DNA of 64,000 nucleotides from Prevotella sp. (GCA_017934525.1 JAGBJJ010000011.1:46449-110448), one strand, 5' to 3'; positions 18,161 through 26,989 are shown, counted from the stretch's first letter. Notes: generated from the sequence alone by a model not told the origin. Numbers and translations: made by a program.

Positions 18161-19771
18161 ATGAAGAAACTTCTTTTAGGTGACGAGGCTATCGCACAGG
18201 GCGCTATTGACGCTGGCTTGAGCGGTGTGTACGCCTATCCCGGAACTCCTTCAACAGAGATTACGGAGTACATCCAGATGTCACCCATTGCCAAGGAACG
18301 CGACATTCACCGTCGCTGGTCTACCAACGAAAAGACTGCCATGGAGGAAGCTCTGGGCATGTCGTTCATGGGCAAGCGCGCCCTGGTCTGCATGAAGCAT
18401 GTGGGCATGAACGTCTGCGCCGATGCCTTCGTCAACAGCGGCATGACCGGCGTCAACGGCGGTGTGGTGGTGCTGGCTGCCGACGACCCCTCGATGCACT
18501 CTTCGCAGGATGAGCAGGACTCGCGTTTCTATGGTAAGTTCGCCATGATTCCCACATTTGAGCCCTCTTCGCAGCAGGAGGCTTACGACATGATGCAGAT
18601 GGCCTTCGACTACTCTGAGGCCGTGAAGCTGCCAGTATTGATGCGCGTCACCACCCGCATGGCCCACAGCCGCGCCGTGGTGAACGTAAAAGACGAGCCC
18701 CGCAAGCAGAATGAGCTGAACTACAACGCCGAGTCGAAGAACTGGGTGCTGCTGCCTGCCAACGCACGCCGCCGCAACGACATCGTCACCGCCCAGCAGG
18801 CTGAGCTTGAGGAGAATGCCGTGAAGTCAGAATTCAATAAGTATATCGATGGTCAGAACAAGAAGCTGGGCATCATCGCCAGCGGTATTGGCTACAACTA
18901 CGTGCGCGAATGCTATCCGCAGGAGTGCCCCTACCCCATCCTGAAGATCTCGCAGTATCCGCTGCCTAAGAAACTGGTGCGCCGGATGTGCGATGAGTGC
19001 GACGAAGTGCTCGTCGTCGAGGAGGGTCAGCCCTTCATCGAAGACATGCTGCGCGGCGTCATGGACGGCAACGCCAAGATTCTGGGCCGTCTGACGGGCG
19101 AGCTGCCCCGCACGGGCGAGCTGAACCCCGACGTGGTGAAGAAGGCCCTTGGCATGGAGCTGGGCGAGAACTATGCTCCCTGCGAAGATGTGGCTCCGCG
19201 TCCCCCCGCACTCTGCCAGGGCTGCGGTCACCGCGACGTCTATACCGCACTGAACGAAGTGCTGAAGGAATACGATAATCCCCGCGTATTCGGCGATATC
19301 GGTTGCTACACGCTGGGCTTCCTGCCCCCGTTCCGCGCCATCCACTCTTGCGTCGACATGGGCGCCTCTATCACCATGGCCAAGGGTGCTGCCGATGCCG
19401 GCCAGTGGCCTGCAGTAGCCATCATCGGCGACTCGACGTTCACCCACAGCGGCATGACGGGCCTGCTCGATGCCATCAACGAGAATGCCAACATCACGGT
19501 CATCATCAGCGATAACCTCACAACGGGTATGACTGGCGGTCAGGACTCTGCCGGTACCAACAAGTTTGAGGCCATCGTGCGTGGTCTCGGCCTCGACAAC
19601 GACCACCTGAAAGTGGTGGTTCCCCTGCCGAAGAACATGCCCGAGATTACGCAAATCCTGCGCGACGAGATCAACTACAAGGGCACCTCGGTCATCATTC
19701 CGCGCCGTGAGTGCATGCAGACACTGCAGCGCCACCTGAAGCAGAAGAAGGCTCAAGAGGCAAAGAAATAA
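18161..19771 (+). CDS. iorA: Indolepyruvate:ferredoxin oxidoreductase, alpha subunit (no ferredoxin domain)
   Basis: TPP-dependent oxidative decarboxylation of aryl pyruvates (from aromatic amino acids) to aryl-CoA, with reduced ferredoxin as product. The 536-residue protein begins LLGDEAIAQGAIDAG and has GVYAYPGTPSTEI in the pyrimidine-binding domain, LCQGCGHRD around Cys352 and Cys355, and the TPP-binding block GDSTFTHSGMTGLLDA...NANITVIISDN from about 423. The classical archaeal IorA ends in a domain with two 4Fe-4S clusters; here the protein stops soon after the TPP domain with QTLQRHLKQKKAQEAKK and has no CxxCxxC motifs, so electrons must pass to another partner. iorB follows 27 bp downstream. 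Role: aromatic amino acid fermentation or, in reverse, aryl acid assimilation. Confidence 0.92.
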   Translation: MKKLLLGDEAIAQGAIDAGLSGVYAYPGTPSTEITEYIQMSPIAKERDIHRRWSTNEKTAMEEALGMSFMGKRALVCMKHVGMNVCADAFVNSGMTGVNGGVVVLAADDPSMHSSQDEQDSRFYGKFAMIPTFEPSSQQEAYDMMQMAFDYSEAVKLPVLMRVTTRMAHSRAVVNVKDEPRKQNELNYNAESKNWVLLPANARRRNDIVTAQQAELEENAVKSEFNKYIDGQNKKLGIIASGIGYNYVRECYPQECPYPILKISQYPLPKKLVRRMCDECDEVLVVEEGQPFIEDMLRGVMDGNAKILGRLTGELPRTGELNPDVVKKALGMELGENYAPCEDVAPRPPALCQGCGHRDVYTALNEVLKEYDNPRVFGDIGCYTLGFLPPFRAIHSCVDMGASITMAKGAADAGQWPAVAIIGDSTFTHSGMTGLLDAINENANITVIISDNLTTGMTGGQDSAGTNKFEAIVRGLGLDNDHLKVVVPLPKNMPEITQILRDEINYKGTSVIIPRRECMQTLQRHLKQKKAQEAKK

Positions 19772-19798
19772 TAACTGACCCAAAAGAGTAAGAAGACA

Positions 19799-20371
19799 AT
19801 GAAAACAGATATAATTCTTTGTGGCGTAGGAGGACAAGGCATCCTCTCTATCGCAACGATCATCGGCGAGGCTGCCATGAACGAGAATCTTTACATCAAG
19901 CAGGCTGAGGTGCACGGAATGAGCCAGCGTGGCGGCGACGTGCAGTCGAACCTCCGTATCTCCAGCGAGCCCATCAACAGCGACCTCATCGCCATGGGCG
20001 GTGCCGACGTCATCATCTCGATGGAGCCTATGGAGGCTCTGCGTTATCTGCCCTACCTCTCGAAGGAAGGCTGGATCATCACCTCGTCGACGCCTTTCGT
20101 CAACATCCCCAACTATCCCGACATGGCCGTCATCAATGCCGACCTGGCCAAAATCCACAATGTCATTGCCATCGACATTGAGCAGATGGCCAAGGACAAC
20201 GGCATTGCCCGTTCGGCTAACGTCATCCTGCTGGGTGCTGCCCAGAAGGCACTCGGCATAGAGTACCAGAAACTTGAGGATGCCATTCGCCGCGTCTTCG
20301 GTCGCAAGGGCGATGCTGTGGTCGAGGCCAACATCAAGGCTCTGGCACTGGGTAAGGCTGCCCAGAAGTAA
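19799..20371 (+). CDS. iorB: Indolepyruvate oxidoreductase, beta subunit
   Basis: Small subunit of the IorAB enzyme. It has 190 residues, normal length. The N-terminus TDIILCGVGGQGILSIATIIGEAA is the conserved glycine-rich segment of the pyruvate ferredoxin/flavodoxin oxidoreductase gamma domain, followed by EVHGMSQRGGDVQSNLRI and the GGADVIISMEPMEALRYL segment. It is translated from the same transcript as iorA and followed by a terminator. Confidence 0.93.
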   Translation: MKTDIILCGVGGQGILSIATIIGEAAMNENLYIKQAEVHGMSQRGGDVQSNLRISSEPINSDLIAMGGADVIISMEPMEALRYLPYLSKEGWIITSSTPFVNIPNYPDMAVINADLAKIHNVIAIDIEQMAKDNGIARSANVILLGAAQKALGIEYQKLEDAIRRVFGRKGDAVVEANIKALALGKAAQK

Positions 20372-20424
20372 TAGTCAAGACACATTCTAATAGCCAACTA
20401 TTAGCTTAATAGCGGCTAAAAAGC

Positions 20425-20468
20425 AACTCCTGCCTGCACGATATGTCATTGCGCAGACAGGAGTTTTT
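20425..20468 (+). terminator. Rho-independent terminator after iorB
   Basis: AACTCCTG (20425-20432) pairs with CAGGAGTT (20458-20465), continuing after one mismatch with CTGC/GCAG, and a run of T follows. The 337-bp gap between iorB and the aminotransferase otherwise holds the promoter at 20635 and no other recognised feature. Confidence 0.75.
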
Positions 20469-20634
20469 GCGTGTTTAGACTTCATCGCCGACCCTGTTAT
20501 GCACAACATTTGAGACTGAATGGAGAAGAGCCGCTACGGCTGGGTTAGGCGTAATAAGGTATGGGGAAACTCATTCCCCAGCACCCTCAGGCACCTTCAA
20601 AAGGGAAACAAAACCTAAAAATGGAGATAAATGT

Positions 20635-20666
20635 TTTGTTGTTAACGAAAAACTTTGTAACTTTGC
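20635..20666 (+). promoter_or_regulatory. Promoter for the aminotransferase gene
   Basis: TTTG (20635-20638), 19-bp spacer, TAACTTTGC (20658-20666). Leader about 40 nt. Confidence 0.8.
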
Positions 20667-20708
20667 GGAAAAATTGCGTTAACATTAAAAACATAATAAT
20701 AAAAAGCT

Positions 20709-22025
20709 ATGAAACCAACCCCAATTAAGAAAGAGATTGTCGACCAGCTGATAGCCGATCTGGGTATTAAAGACTTTGCAAAAGCCACCATCCGCGAAGT
20801 GAAGCAGGTGGCCGCCAAGGCTGAGCAGGCCAGTGGCGTGGAGTACATCAAGATGGAGATGGGCATCCCCGGACTGCCTGCCGCAAAGGTGGGCGTCGAC
20901 GCCCAAGTGAAAGCTCTGCAGAGCGGTATAGCCTCAATGTATCCTGACATCCAGGGCTACCCAGAACTAAAGAAGCAGGCATCGCGTTTCGTCAAGGCCT
21001 TCATCAATGTAGACATCAAGCCCGAAGGCTGCGTGCCCGTAGTAGGCTCAATGCAGGGTGCCTTCGCTTCGTTTCTCACCTGCTCGCAGGCCGACAAGAA
21101 GAAGGACACCGTACTCTTCATCGACCCTGGCTTCCCCGTGCAGAAGATGCAGCTGCAGGTGCAGGGCGTAAAATACCATACCTTCGACGTCTATAACTTC
21201 CGCGGCGAGAAGCTGCGCGAGAAGCTGGAGTCATATCTGAAGGAGGGCAACATCTGCGCCATCATCTACTCGAACCCCAACAACCCGTCGTGGATTTGCT
21301 TCACCGACGAGGAGCTGCGTATCATCGGCGAGCTGGCCACGAAGTATGACACCATCATCATGGAAGACCTGGCTTACTTCGCCATGGACTTCCGCCAGGA
21401 CCTCTCCGTGCCGTTCGAGCCGCCCTATCAGCCCTCCGTAGGCCACTACACCGACAACTACATGCTGCTCATCTCGGGCTCGAAGGCTTTCTCTTATGCC
21501 GGCGAGCGCATCGGCGTGGTGTGCATCAGCGACAAGCTGTTCCACCGCCACTACCCCGACCTGGCCGAGCGCTACGAGGGACTGCCCTTCGGTCTGGTCT
21601 TCTCCACCCGCATGCTCTATGCCCTCTCCAGCGGCACGAGCCACTCGGCGCAGTATGCCCTGTGCGAAATGTTCCGCGCAGCCTGCGACGGTGAATACAA
21701 TTTCCGCGACGACATCAAGATTTATGGTGAGCGCGCCCACAAGCTGAAGGAAGTGTTCCTGCGCCATAACTTCCACGTGGTCTACGACAAAGACCTCGAC
21801 CAGCCCATTGCCGACGGCTTCTACTTCACCATCGGCTATCCCGGCATGACGAGCGGCGAGCTGGCCCGCGAGCTGATGTACTACGGTGTGTCGGCCATCA
21901 ACCTCGGCACCACGGGCAGCGACCAGCAGGGACTGCGCGTCTGTACCTCGTTCATTCAGGATCATCAGTATGCCCAGCTCGACGAGCGCATGCAGATTTT
22001 CGCCGAGAACCACCCCGTGAAGTAA
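20709..22025 (+). CDS. PLP-dependent class I/II aminotransferase
   Basis: A fold-type I aminotransferase of 438 residues, normal in length. The PLP lysine is Lys259 in LLISGSKAFSYAGERIG; SNPNNPSW (about 189-196) and the EDLAYFAMDF segment supply typical substrate and cofactor contacts, and the C-terminus has the GLRVCTSF arginine motif. Substrate not determinable from sequence. Being next to iorAB it could supply aryl pyruvates from aromatic amino acids, but it has its own promoter and iorAB has its own terminator, so the link is only positional. Confidence 0.88.
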   Translation: MKPTPIKKEIVDQLIADLGIKDFAKATIREVKQVAAKAEQASGVEYIKMEMGIPGLPAAKVGVDAQVKALQSGIASMYPDIQGYPELKKQASRFVKAFINVDIKPEGCVPVVGSMQGAFASFLTCSQADKKKDTVLFIDPGFPVQKMQLQVQGVKYHTFDVYNFRGEKLREKLESYLKEGNICAIIYSNPNNPSWICFTDEELRIIGELATKYDTIIMEDLAYFAMDFRQDLSVPFEPPYQPSVGHYTDNYMLLISGSKAFSYAGERIGVVCISDKLFHRHYPDLAERYEGLPFGLVFSTRMLYALSSGTSHSAQYALCEMFRAACDGEYNFRDDIKIYGERAHKLKEVFLRHNFHVVYDKDLDQPIADGFYFTIGYPGMTSGELARELMYYGVSAINLGTTGSDQQGLRVCTSFIQDHQYAQLDERMQIFAENHPVK

Positions 22026-22060
22026 TCCCCATCCGTTGCCTTACGGTCAGGCAAAACGCC

Positions 22061-22110
22061 AAAAAGAGAGGGCGGCCACGAACATTCGCGGTCGCCCTCC
22101 TTTTTGTTTT
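22061..22110. terminator. Bidirectional terminator between the aminotransferase and hsp20
   Basis: GAGGGCG (22068-22074) pairs with CGCCCTC (22093-22099), extended by GC/GT pairs toward the loop, with A-run on the left and T-run on the right. It can end both convergent transcripts. Confidence 0.8.
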
Positions 22111-22127
22111 TTATCCGCCTTCAGCGG

Positions 22128-22556
22128 TTATCCGATTTCAATCTGGCGCGAAACCTTCACCTTCTGCTCCTCGTGCTTAGGCAGCTCAACAGTCAGCACA
22201 CCATTCTCCACGTGCGCCTTGATCTGGTCTTTCTCAACGTCGTCAGGCAGAATGAGCGTCTGCTCGTACTTCGAGTAAGAGAATTCACGGCGCAGATAGC
22301 GTGTCGACTTGTCCTCCTCCTTCTTTTCCTCCTTCTGTTCCATCTTGATGATGAGGTTGCCCTCGTCGTTGATATGCACGTTGAAGTCCTCTTTCTTCAT
22401 GCCCGGAGCAGCGAGCTCCACGATGTAAGCCTTGTCGGTTTCCTTCACGTTGATGGCCGGTGCAGTGGCGTTCACACGCGGCATAAAATCGGTGTCAAAC
22501 AAATCGTTGAAAACACTGGGCAGCCAAGCTGCGTTACGTCTCATCATAGGTGTCAT
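22128..22556 (-). CDS. Hsp20/alpha-crystallin small heat-shock protein
   Basis: ATP-independent holdase that binds unfolding proteins. It has 142 residues. An N-terminal arm (AAWLPSVFNDLFDTDFMPR) precedes the alpha-crystallin domain (about 33-130) with the conserved AAPGMKKEDFNVHI segment, FSYSKYEQTLILPDDV and the A-x-x-x-NGVLTVELPK motif; the tail ends VSRQIEIG with the I-x-I oligomerisation motif. Unusually for this window, a strong ribosome site AGGAGGA (22564-22570 on the reverse strand) lies 7 bases before ATG. A sigma-54-type promoter with upstream repeats lies at 22637-22700, suggesting stress-dependent control by an enhancer-binding protein. Confidence 0.93.
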   Translation of the reverse strand: MTPMMRRNAAWLPSVFNDLFDTDFMPRVNATAPAINVKETDKAYIVELAAPGMKKEDFNVHINDEGNLIIKMEQKEEKKEEDKSTRYLRREFSYSKYEQTLILPDDVEKDQIKAHVENGVLTVELPKHEEQKVKVSRQIEIG

Positions 22557-22563
22557 AATCTTG

Positions 22564-22570
22564 TCCTCCT
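22564..22570 (-). promoter_or_regulatory. Strong Shine-Dalgarno site of hsp20
   Basis: Reads AGGAGGA on the reverse strand, 7 bases upstream of the ATG. Most genes here have AT-rich leaders without such a site, so it marks hsp20 for efficient translation and fixes its start. Confidence 0.7.
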
Positions 22571-22636
22571 AATTGTATTTAAGTTGTTATATCCTATTTA
22601 TTCACTGAGCTTCTCATCGTCGCTCACTTAGAATAA

Positions 22637-22652
22637 TGCAACTTCAATGCCA
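22637..22652 (-). promoter_or_regulatory. Sigma-54 (-24/-12) promoter for hsp20
   Basis: The reverse strand from 22652 to 22637 reads TGGCATTGAAGTTGCA. It has the GG and GC dinucleotides exactly 10 bp apart as in TGGCAC-N5-TTGC, with one mismatch in the six -24 bases. The predicted start is near 22626, giving a leader of about 70 nt. No TAnnTTTG element is seen in the gap. Inference from motif match only. Confidence 0.55.
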
Positions 22653-22666
22653 GCACGCAGAAATAC

Positions 22667-22700
22667 GACAAAATGACACGACCGGCAGACAAAATGACAC
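22667..22700 (-). promoter_or_regulatory. Direct repeat upstream of the hsp20 promoter (candidate activator site)
   Basis: GACAAAATGACAC occurs perfectly at 22667-22679 and 22688-22700, starts 21 bp apart (two helical turns). It lies about 40-75 bp upstream of the predicted sigma-54 start, as an enhancer-binding-protein site might, though closer than most. Confidence 0.5.
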
Positions 22701-22713
22701 CCAACGACACTAT

Positions 22714-25700
22714 TCATCCAGCAACAACAGCTTGCAACACGCTGACAGCTTCCTCGACCGACGACACCTGTGCAATGACCATGGAGCGCTTTCCGTTCTG
22801 TTCACGCAACTGACAACGGCGAATGTTCTGCGCGGCAAAGTCGACGAGACGTCCGAAAGCCGGGCTTTGATAGAAAGGACTGTTGGGATTTGAGACGAAA
22901 TAGAGGTACATGCGCCCCTGCTTAAGCATGATTTTCTCGCATCCAAGCTGTTTGCCCAGACGGCGCAGGGGGACAACGTGCAGCAGCTCTTCTGCCTGCG
23001 GAGGCAACGGGCCGAAGCGGTCGACGAGGCGCGAGCGGTAAGCCTCCAGCCCGCGGTCATCACGCAAGTTGTCGAGCTCACGGTAGAGCAGCATACGCTC
23101 CGAATCGGAGGGGACATACTGATCGGGGAAGTACATCTCGAGGTCTGACTCGAGAGAAGCTTCTCCCCAAGACACCTCTCCCGCCCCCTCCGAAGGCAAG
23201 GAGGTTCTGGCGTGGTCGGCCGACTCCCCACCCCCTTCGGTAAAGTCAGCAGGAGTCTCGTTGCGCAGCTCGGTCATTGCCTCGTTGAGAATCTTCTGAT
23301 ACGTCTCGTAACCCAGGTCGCTGATGAACCCGCTCTGCTCAGCGCCCAGCAGATTACCGGCACCACGAATGTCGAGATCCTGCATGGCGATGTTGATGCC
23401 GCTGCCCAGGTCGCTGAAGTTCTCGAGAGCCTCCAGTCGCCGACGTGCATCCTGCGGCAATGCAGCCAACGGGGGTGCCAGCAGATAGCAGAAAGCCTTG
23501 CGGTTGCCACGGCCCACGCGACCGCGCATCTGATGGAGATCAGAGAGTCCGAAGTAGTGGGCCCCGCTGATAATAATGGTGTTAGCATTGGGGATATCGA
23601 TGCCGTTCTCAACGATTGTTGTCGAGAGAAGGACATCATAGTCGTAGTTAGAGAAGTCGAGAATGATCTGCTCCAGTTCCTCGGGCTTCATCTGTCCGTG
23701 CCCAATGGCCACACGGCAATCAGGGATATACTTCAGGATGGTCTCCTTCAGGTGCACCAAGTCGCTGATGCGGTTGTTGACGAAATAGACCTGCCCGTTG
23801 CGCGACATCTCAAAATTGATGGCATCGACAATGATTTCGGCCGAGAAAGTGTGAATCTCCGTCTGGATAGGATACCGGTTGGGCGGCGGTGTCTGGATGA
23901 TGCTCAGGTCGCGGGCGCCGACAAGCGAGAACTGCAGCGTACGTGGGATAGGCGTGGCCGACATGGTGAGCGTGTCGACATTGGTCTTCATCTGCCGCAG
24001 CTTCTCCTTAGTCGAGACGCCGAACTTCTGTTCCTCGTCGATGATGAGCAGTCCGAGGTCACGGAACTTCACCGTCTTGCCGATGAGCTTATGCGTACCT
24101 ATGAGAATGTCTATCTTACCATCCTCCAAATCCTTGAGAAGCGCCGACGTCTGCTTGGCTGTGCGTGCCCGCGTCAGATAATCCACACGCACGGGCATAT
24201 CCTTCAGTCGACCGGCAAAAGTGCGAAAGTGCTGATAGGCCAGCACCGTCGTGGGCACCATCACGGCCACCTGCTTGCCGTCGACGGCCGCCTTGAAGGC
24301 TGCACGCACGGCCACCTCGGTCTTGCCGAACCCTACGTCGCCGCACACCAGACGGTCCATAGGCACAGGGCGCTCCATATCGGCCTTCACCTCCTGCGTA
24401 GCCTTCAGCTGGTCGGGGGTGTCCTCATAGAGGAACGAAGCCTCCAGCTCATGCTGCATGTAGGAGTCGTGGCTGAATGCGAATCCGCGCTGATGGCGAC
24501 GGGCAGCATACAGCTTAATCAAATCGCGGGCAATATCCTTGATATGCTTTTTGGTACGTTCCTTCAAGCGCTCCCACTGTCCGGTGCCGAGAGTCGACAC
24601 GCGCGGTGGCTGACCGCCGTCCTGACTCTTATACTTCGACACCTTATAGAGCGAATGAATGGACACGTAGATGGCATCGCCACGCTGGTAGATGATTTTT
24701 ATCATCTCCTGATACTGGGCAGTCGGTGAGGCAGAGGCGATGGGCATGCGCACCAAGCCGCCAAACTTACCCACGCCGTGGTCGATGTGCACCACGTAGT
24801 CGCCTATCTCAAACTGCTGCAGCTCCTTCAGCGTAAGCGCCACCTTGCCCGAGCGGGCCTTGTCGCTCTTGAGGTTGTACTTATGGAAGCGGTCGAAAAT
24901 CTGGTGATCAGTGAAGAAACATGCGCGCAGGTCATTGTCGGCATAGCCCTCATGCAGCGTGCGGCCCACGCCGGTGAAGCCCCCGCCCATGATCTCGTCA
25001 AGTCGCTCAATCTGCTTCTGGCTGTCGGCCAGGATATAGATGGTGTAGCCTTTCAGCCTATAGTCTTCAAAAGCCTGCTTCAGCAGATCGAAGTTTTTAT
25101 GGAACAACGGCTGCACACTGACGTTGAACCTCACCGAAGCCTCAGGCACGCCCGTAGGCCGATGGCCGAACTCCAAGCGCCGGAAGGGCTCGCTGTCAGC
25201 CATAAACTGCGCCCCGGTGATCATCTGTGCATCGCGCTGCATCTCCCGCTCGATGATGCGCTGTTCCATCTCCGTAGCCCCCTCCATGCGCTCCGCCAGC
25301 GCCTGCTGCGAGAAGCCTTCCCTGTAGGTGCGCTCCACCGCCTCACGCGCGTACATATAGTCCTTAAAAGCCAGGATGGCGTCAGGCTGCAGAAACCTGA
25401 ACAGCGATTCTTTTTCCTCCACAGCGGTCAGTTCGGGCACGATGTCTACCCTGCTGCGTCGCTCTCTGGAGAGCTGGTCTTCCACCTCAAACGTGCGTAT
25501 CGACTCTATCTCATCGCCAAAGAAGTCGATGCGAAACGGGTATTCATGGCTGTAGGAGAAGACGTCGAGAATGCTGCCGCGCAGCGCAAACTGGCCGGGC
25601 TCGTAAACATAGTCGACCTCATGGAAGCCGAAGTCGCGCATGGTCTGCATGACGGTCTCCACTTCCACCGCCTGGCCCTGCTCCAGCGACAGCGTGCGGG

Positions 25701-26118
25701 TGTCGAGGCTACGGCGCGTCACCACCATCTCTGCCAGCGCCTCAGGAAAGCTGACCACATAGCAGGCAGTGCCGTCGTTCAGCCGCGAGAGAACCTCGGT
25801 GCGCAGTATCTCGCTGGCCGGGTCTTTCTGCCCATACTTCACGGCTCTGCGATAGCTGCTCGGAAAGAACAGGACGTCCTTATCGCCCATGACCTGACAC
25901 AGGTCGTGGAAGAAATAGCCGGCCTCATCGGCATCCTGTAGCACAAAGAGTATGGTGGCAGCCGTCTTGGCCGCCACGGCGCTGAACACCATCGGGGCTG
26001 CCGAGCCCTGCAGCCCTTCGGCAAAAATCGTTTTCTCCCGCTTCTTCCCTATCGTCTCTGCCAGCCAGGCCACCTGAGCCGAACCGACATATAGTTTCAA
26101 AAGTTCTTGTATATCCAT
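22714..26118 (-). CDS. mfd: Transcription-repair coupling factor Mfd
   Basis: Removes stalled RNA polymerase at DNA lesions and recruits UvrA/UvrB. The 1134-residue protein has the UvrB-like N-terminal module (about 40-330), an RNA-polymerase-interaction domain (FEIGDYVVHIDHGVGKFGGL, about 440-460), RecG-like translocase motifs (Walker A GDVGFGKTE, IIDEEQKFGV, SATPIPRTL, MRGRVGRG) and the C-terminal TRCF domain. Between NETPADF and DLEMYFPDQYVPSDSERM there is an insert rich in Ser/Gly/Glu (SLPSEGAGEVSWGE) encoded by 23155-23235; this linker looks longer than in typical Mfd and contains a GC-rich element also found at 13570. A -7 element lies at 26132. Confidence 0.96.
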   Translation of the reverse strand: MDIQELLKLYVGSAQVAWLAETIGKKREKTIFAEGLQGSAAPMVFSAVAAKTAATILFVLQDADEAGYFFHDLCQVMGDKDVLFFPSSYRRAVKYGQKDPASEILRTEVLSRLNDGTACYVVSFPEALAEMVVTRRSLDTRTLSLEQGQAVEVETVMQTMRDFGFHEVDYVYEPGQFALRGSILDVFSYSHEYPFRIDFFGDEIESIRTFEVEDQLSRERRSRVDIVPELTAVEEKESLFRFLQPDAILAFKDYMYAREAVERTYREGFSQQALAERMEGATEMEQRIIEREMQRDAQMITGAQFMADSEPFRRLEFGHRPTGVPEASVRFNVSVQPLFHKNFDLLKQAFEDYRLKGYTIYILADSQKQIERLDEIMGGGFTGVGRTLHEGYADNDLRACFFTDHQIFDRFHKYNLKSDKARSGKVALTLKELQQFEIGDYVVHIDHGVGKFGGLVRMPIASASPTAQYQEMIKIIYQRGDAIYVSIHSLYKVSKYKSQDGGQPPRVSTLGTGQWERLKERTKKHIKDIARDLIKLYAARRHQRGFAFSHDSYMQHELEASFLYEDTPDQLKATQEVKADMERPVPMDRLVCGDVGFGKTEVAVRAAFKAAVDGKQVAVMVPTTVLAYQHFRTFAGRLKDMPVRVDYLTRARTAKQTSALLKDLEDGKIDILIGTHKLIGKTVKFRDLGLLIIDEEQKFGVSTKEKLRQMKTNVDTLTMSATPIPRTLQFSLVGARDLSIIQTPPPNRYPIQTEIHTFSAEIIVDAINFEMSRNGQVYFVNNRISDLVHLKETILKYIPDCRVAIGHGQMKPEELEQIILDFSNYDYDVLLSTTIVENGIDIPNANTIIISGAHYFGLSDLHQMRGRVGRGNRKAFCYLLAPPLAALPQDARRRLEALENFSDLGSGINIAMQDLDIRGAGNLLGAEQSGFISDLGYETYQKILNEAMTELRNETPADFTEGGGESADHARTSLPSEGAGEVSWGEASLESDLEMYFPDQYVPSDSERMLLYRELDNLRDDRGLEAYRSRLVDRFGPLPPQAEELLHVVPLRRLGKQLGCEKIMLKQGRMYLYFVSNPNSPFYQSPAFGRLVDFAAQNIRRCQLREQNGKRSMVIAQVSSVEEAVSVLQAVVAG
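23155..23220 (-). repeat. GC-rich element embedded in the mfd reading frame
   Basis: Encodes the low-complexity linker SLPSEGAGEVSWGE. Its core (23183-23204) matches 13570-13591 at 17 of 22 positions, and it is semi-palindromic (CCTCC...GGAGG). It keeps the reading frame. Similar in-frame repeat insertions are known from other bacteria; here two copies only are visible, so this is inference. Confidence 0.4.
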
Positions 26119-26131
26119 TGTAATTTCGGAT

Positions 26132-26140
26132 GCAAAGTTA
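26132..26140 (-). promoter_or_regulatory. -7 element for mfd
   Basis: Reverse strand reads TAACTTTGC. No good -33 is visible. The leader would be only about 10 nt. Confidence 0.55.
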
Positions 26141-26178
26141 CAAAAAAAATTAAAGATTCCGGATTAATGACCTAAGAT

Positions 26179-26211
26179 TTTGGAGCAATGCCGAATTATA
26201 CGTATCTTTGC
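26179..26211 (+). promoter_or_regulatory. Promoter for the GT2 gene
   Basis: TTTG (26179-26182), 20-bp spacer, TATCTTTGC (26203-26211); the leader is about 20 nt. It is divergent from the mfd promoter. Confidence 0.75.
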
Positions 26212-26236
26212 ATGACCAAAAAAAGGACTCGAAGTC

Positions 26237-26989
26237 ATGAATAAAAGCGACTGCATTGTCATCATTCCTACCTACAATGAGAAGGAAAACATAGAGAAAA
26301 TCATCCGGGCCGTCTTCGGTCTGGAGAAGTGTTTCCACATACTGGTCATCGACGACGGTTCGCCCGACGGCACTGCTGCCATCGTGAAGCGCCTGATGAG
26401 CGACGAGTTTGCCGACCGCCTGTTTATCGTAGAGCGTAGCGGCAAGCTGGGACTCGGCACCGCCTACATCGCCGGCTTCAAGTGGGCGCTGGAGCGCGAC
26501 TACGACTACATCTTCGAGATGGACGCCGACTTCAGCCATGACCCTAACGACCTGCCGCGGCTCTATGCCGCCTGCCACGACGAAGGCTACGACGTGGCCA
26601 TCGGCTCGCGCTACGTCAGCGGTGTGAACGTGGTAAACTGGCCCATCGGGCGGGTGCTCATGTCGTATTTTGCTTCAAAATACGTGCGCCTGGTGACGGG
26701 CTTCAAGGTGTGCGACACCACAGCGGGCTTCAAGTGCTACAAGCGTCGCGTGCTGCAGACCATCGAGCTCGACAAGATTCGCTTCAAGGGCTATGGTTTT
26801 CAGATAGAGATGAAGTTCACGGCCTACAAGATAGGCTTCAAGATCAAGGAGGTGCCCGTCATCTTCGTCAACCGCCGCGAAGGCACCAGCAAGATGTCGG
26901 GCGGCATCTTCGGCGAGGCTTTCTTCGGCGTGATGCGCCTGCGTTGGGACGGCTGGACACGCAAATACCCTCCCCTGCCGAAAGGCTGA
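26237..26989 (+). CDS. Family 2 glycosyltransferase, polyprenol-phosphate mannose/glucose synthase-like
   Basis: Transfers a sugar from a nucleotide donor to a polyprenyl phosphate on the cytoplasmic face of the membrane. It has 250 residues and a GT-A fold: IVIIPTYNEKENIEKII (8-24), VIDDGSPDGTA (about 37-48), the DADFSHDP motif (about 95-102, metal-binding DxD), the GSRYVSG loop (about 121-127) and FKCYKRRVL. There is no C-terminal TM domain, as in DPM1-type enzymes of this size. Acceptor and sugar cannot be told from sequence. deoD starts about 100 bp downstream and may be read from the same promoter. Confidence 0.88.
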   Translation: MNKSDCIVIIPTYNEKENIEKIIRAVFGLEKCFHILVIDDGSPDGTAAIVKRLMSDEFADRLFIVERSGKLGLGTAYIAGFKWALERDYDYIFEMDADFSHDPNDLPRLYAACHDEGYDVAIGSRYVSGVNVVNWPIGRVLMSYFASKYVRLVTGFKVCDTTAGFKCYKRRVLQTIELDKIRFKGYGFQIEMKFTAYKIGFKIKEVPVIFVNRREGTSKMSGGIFGEAFFGVMRLRWDGWTRKYPPLPKG

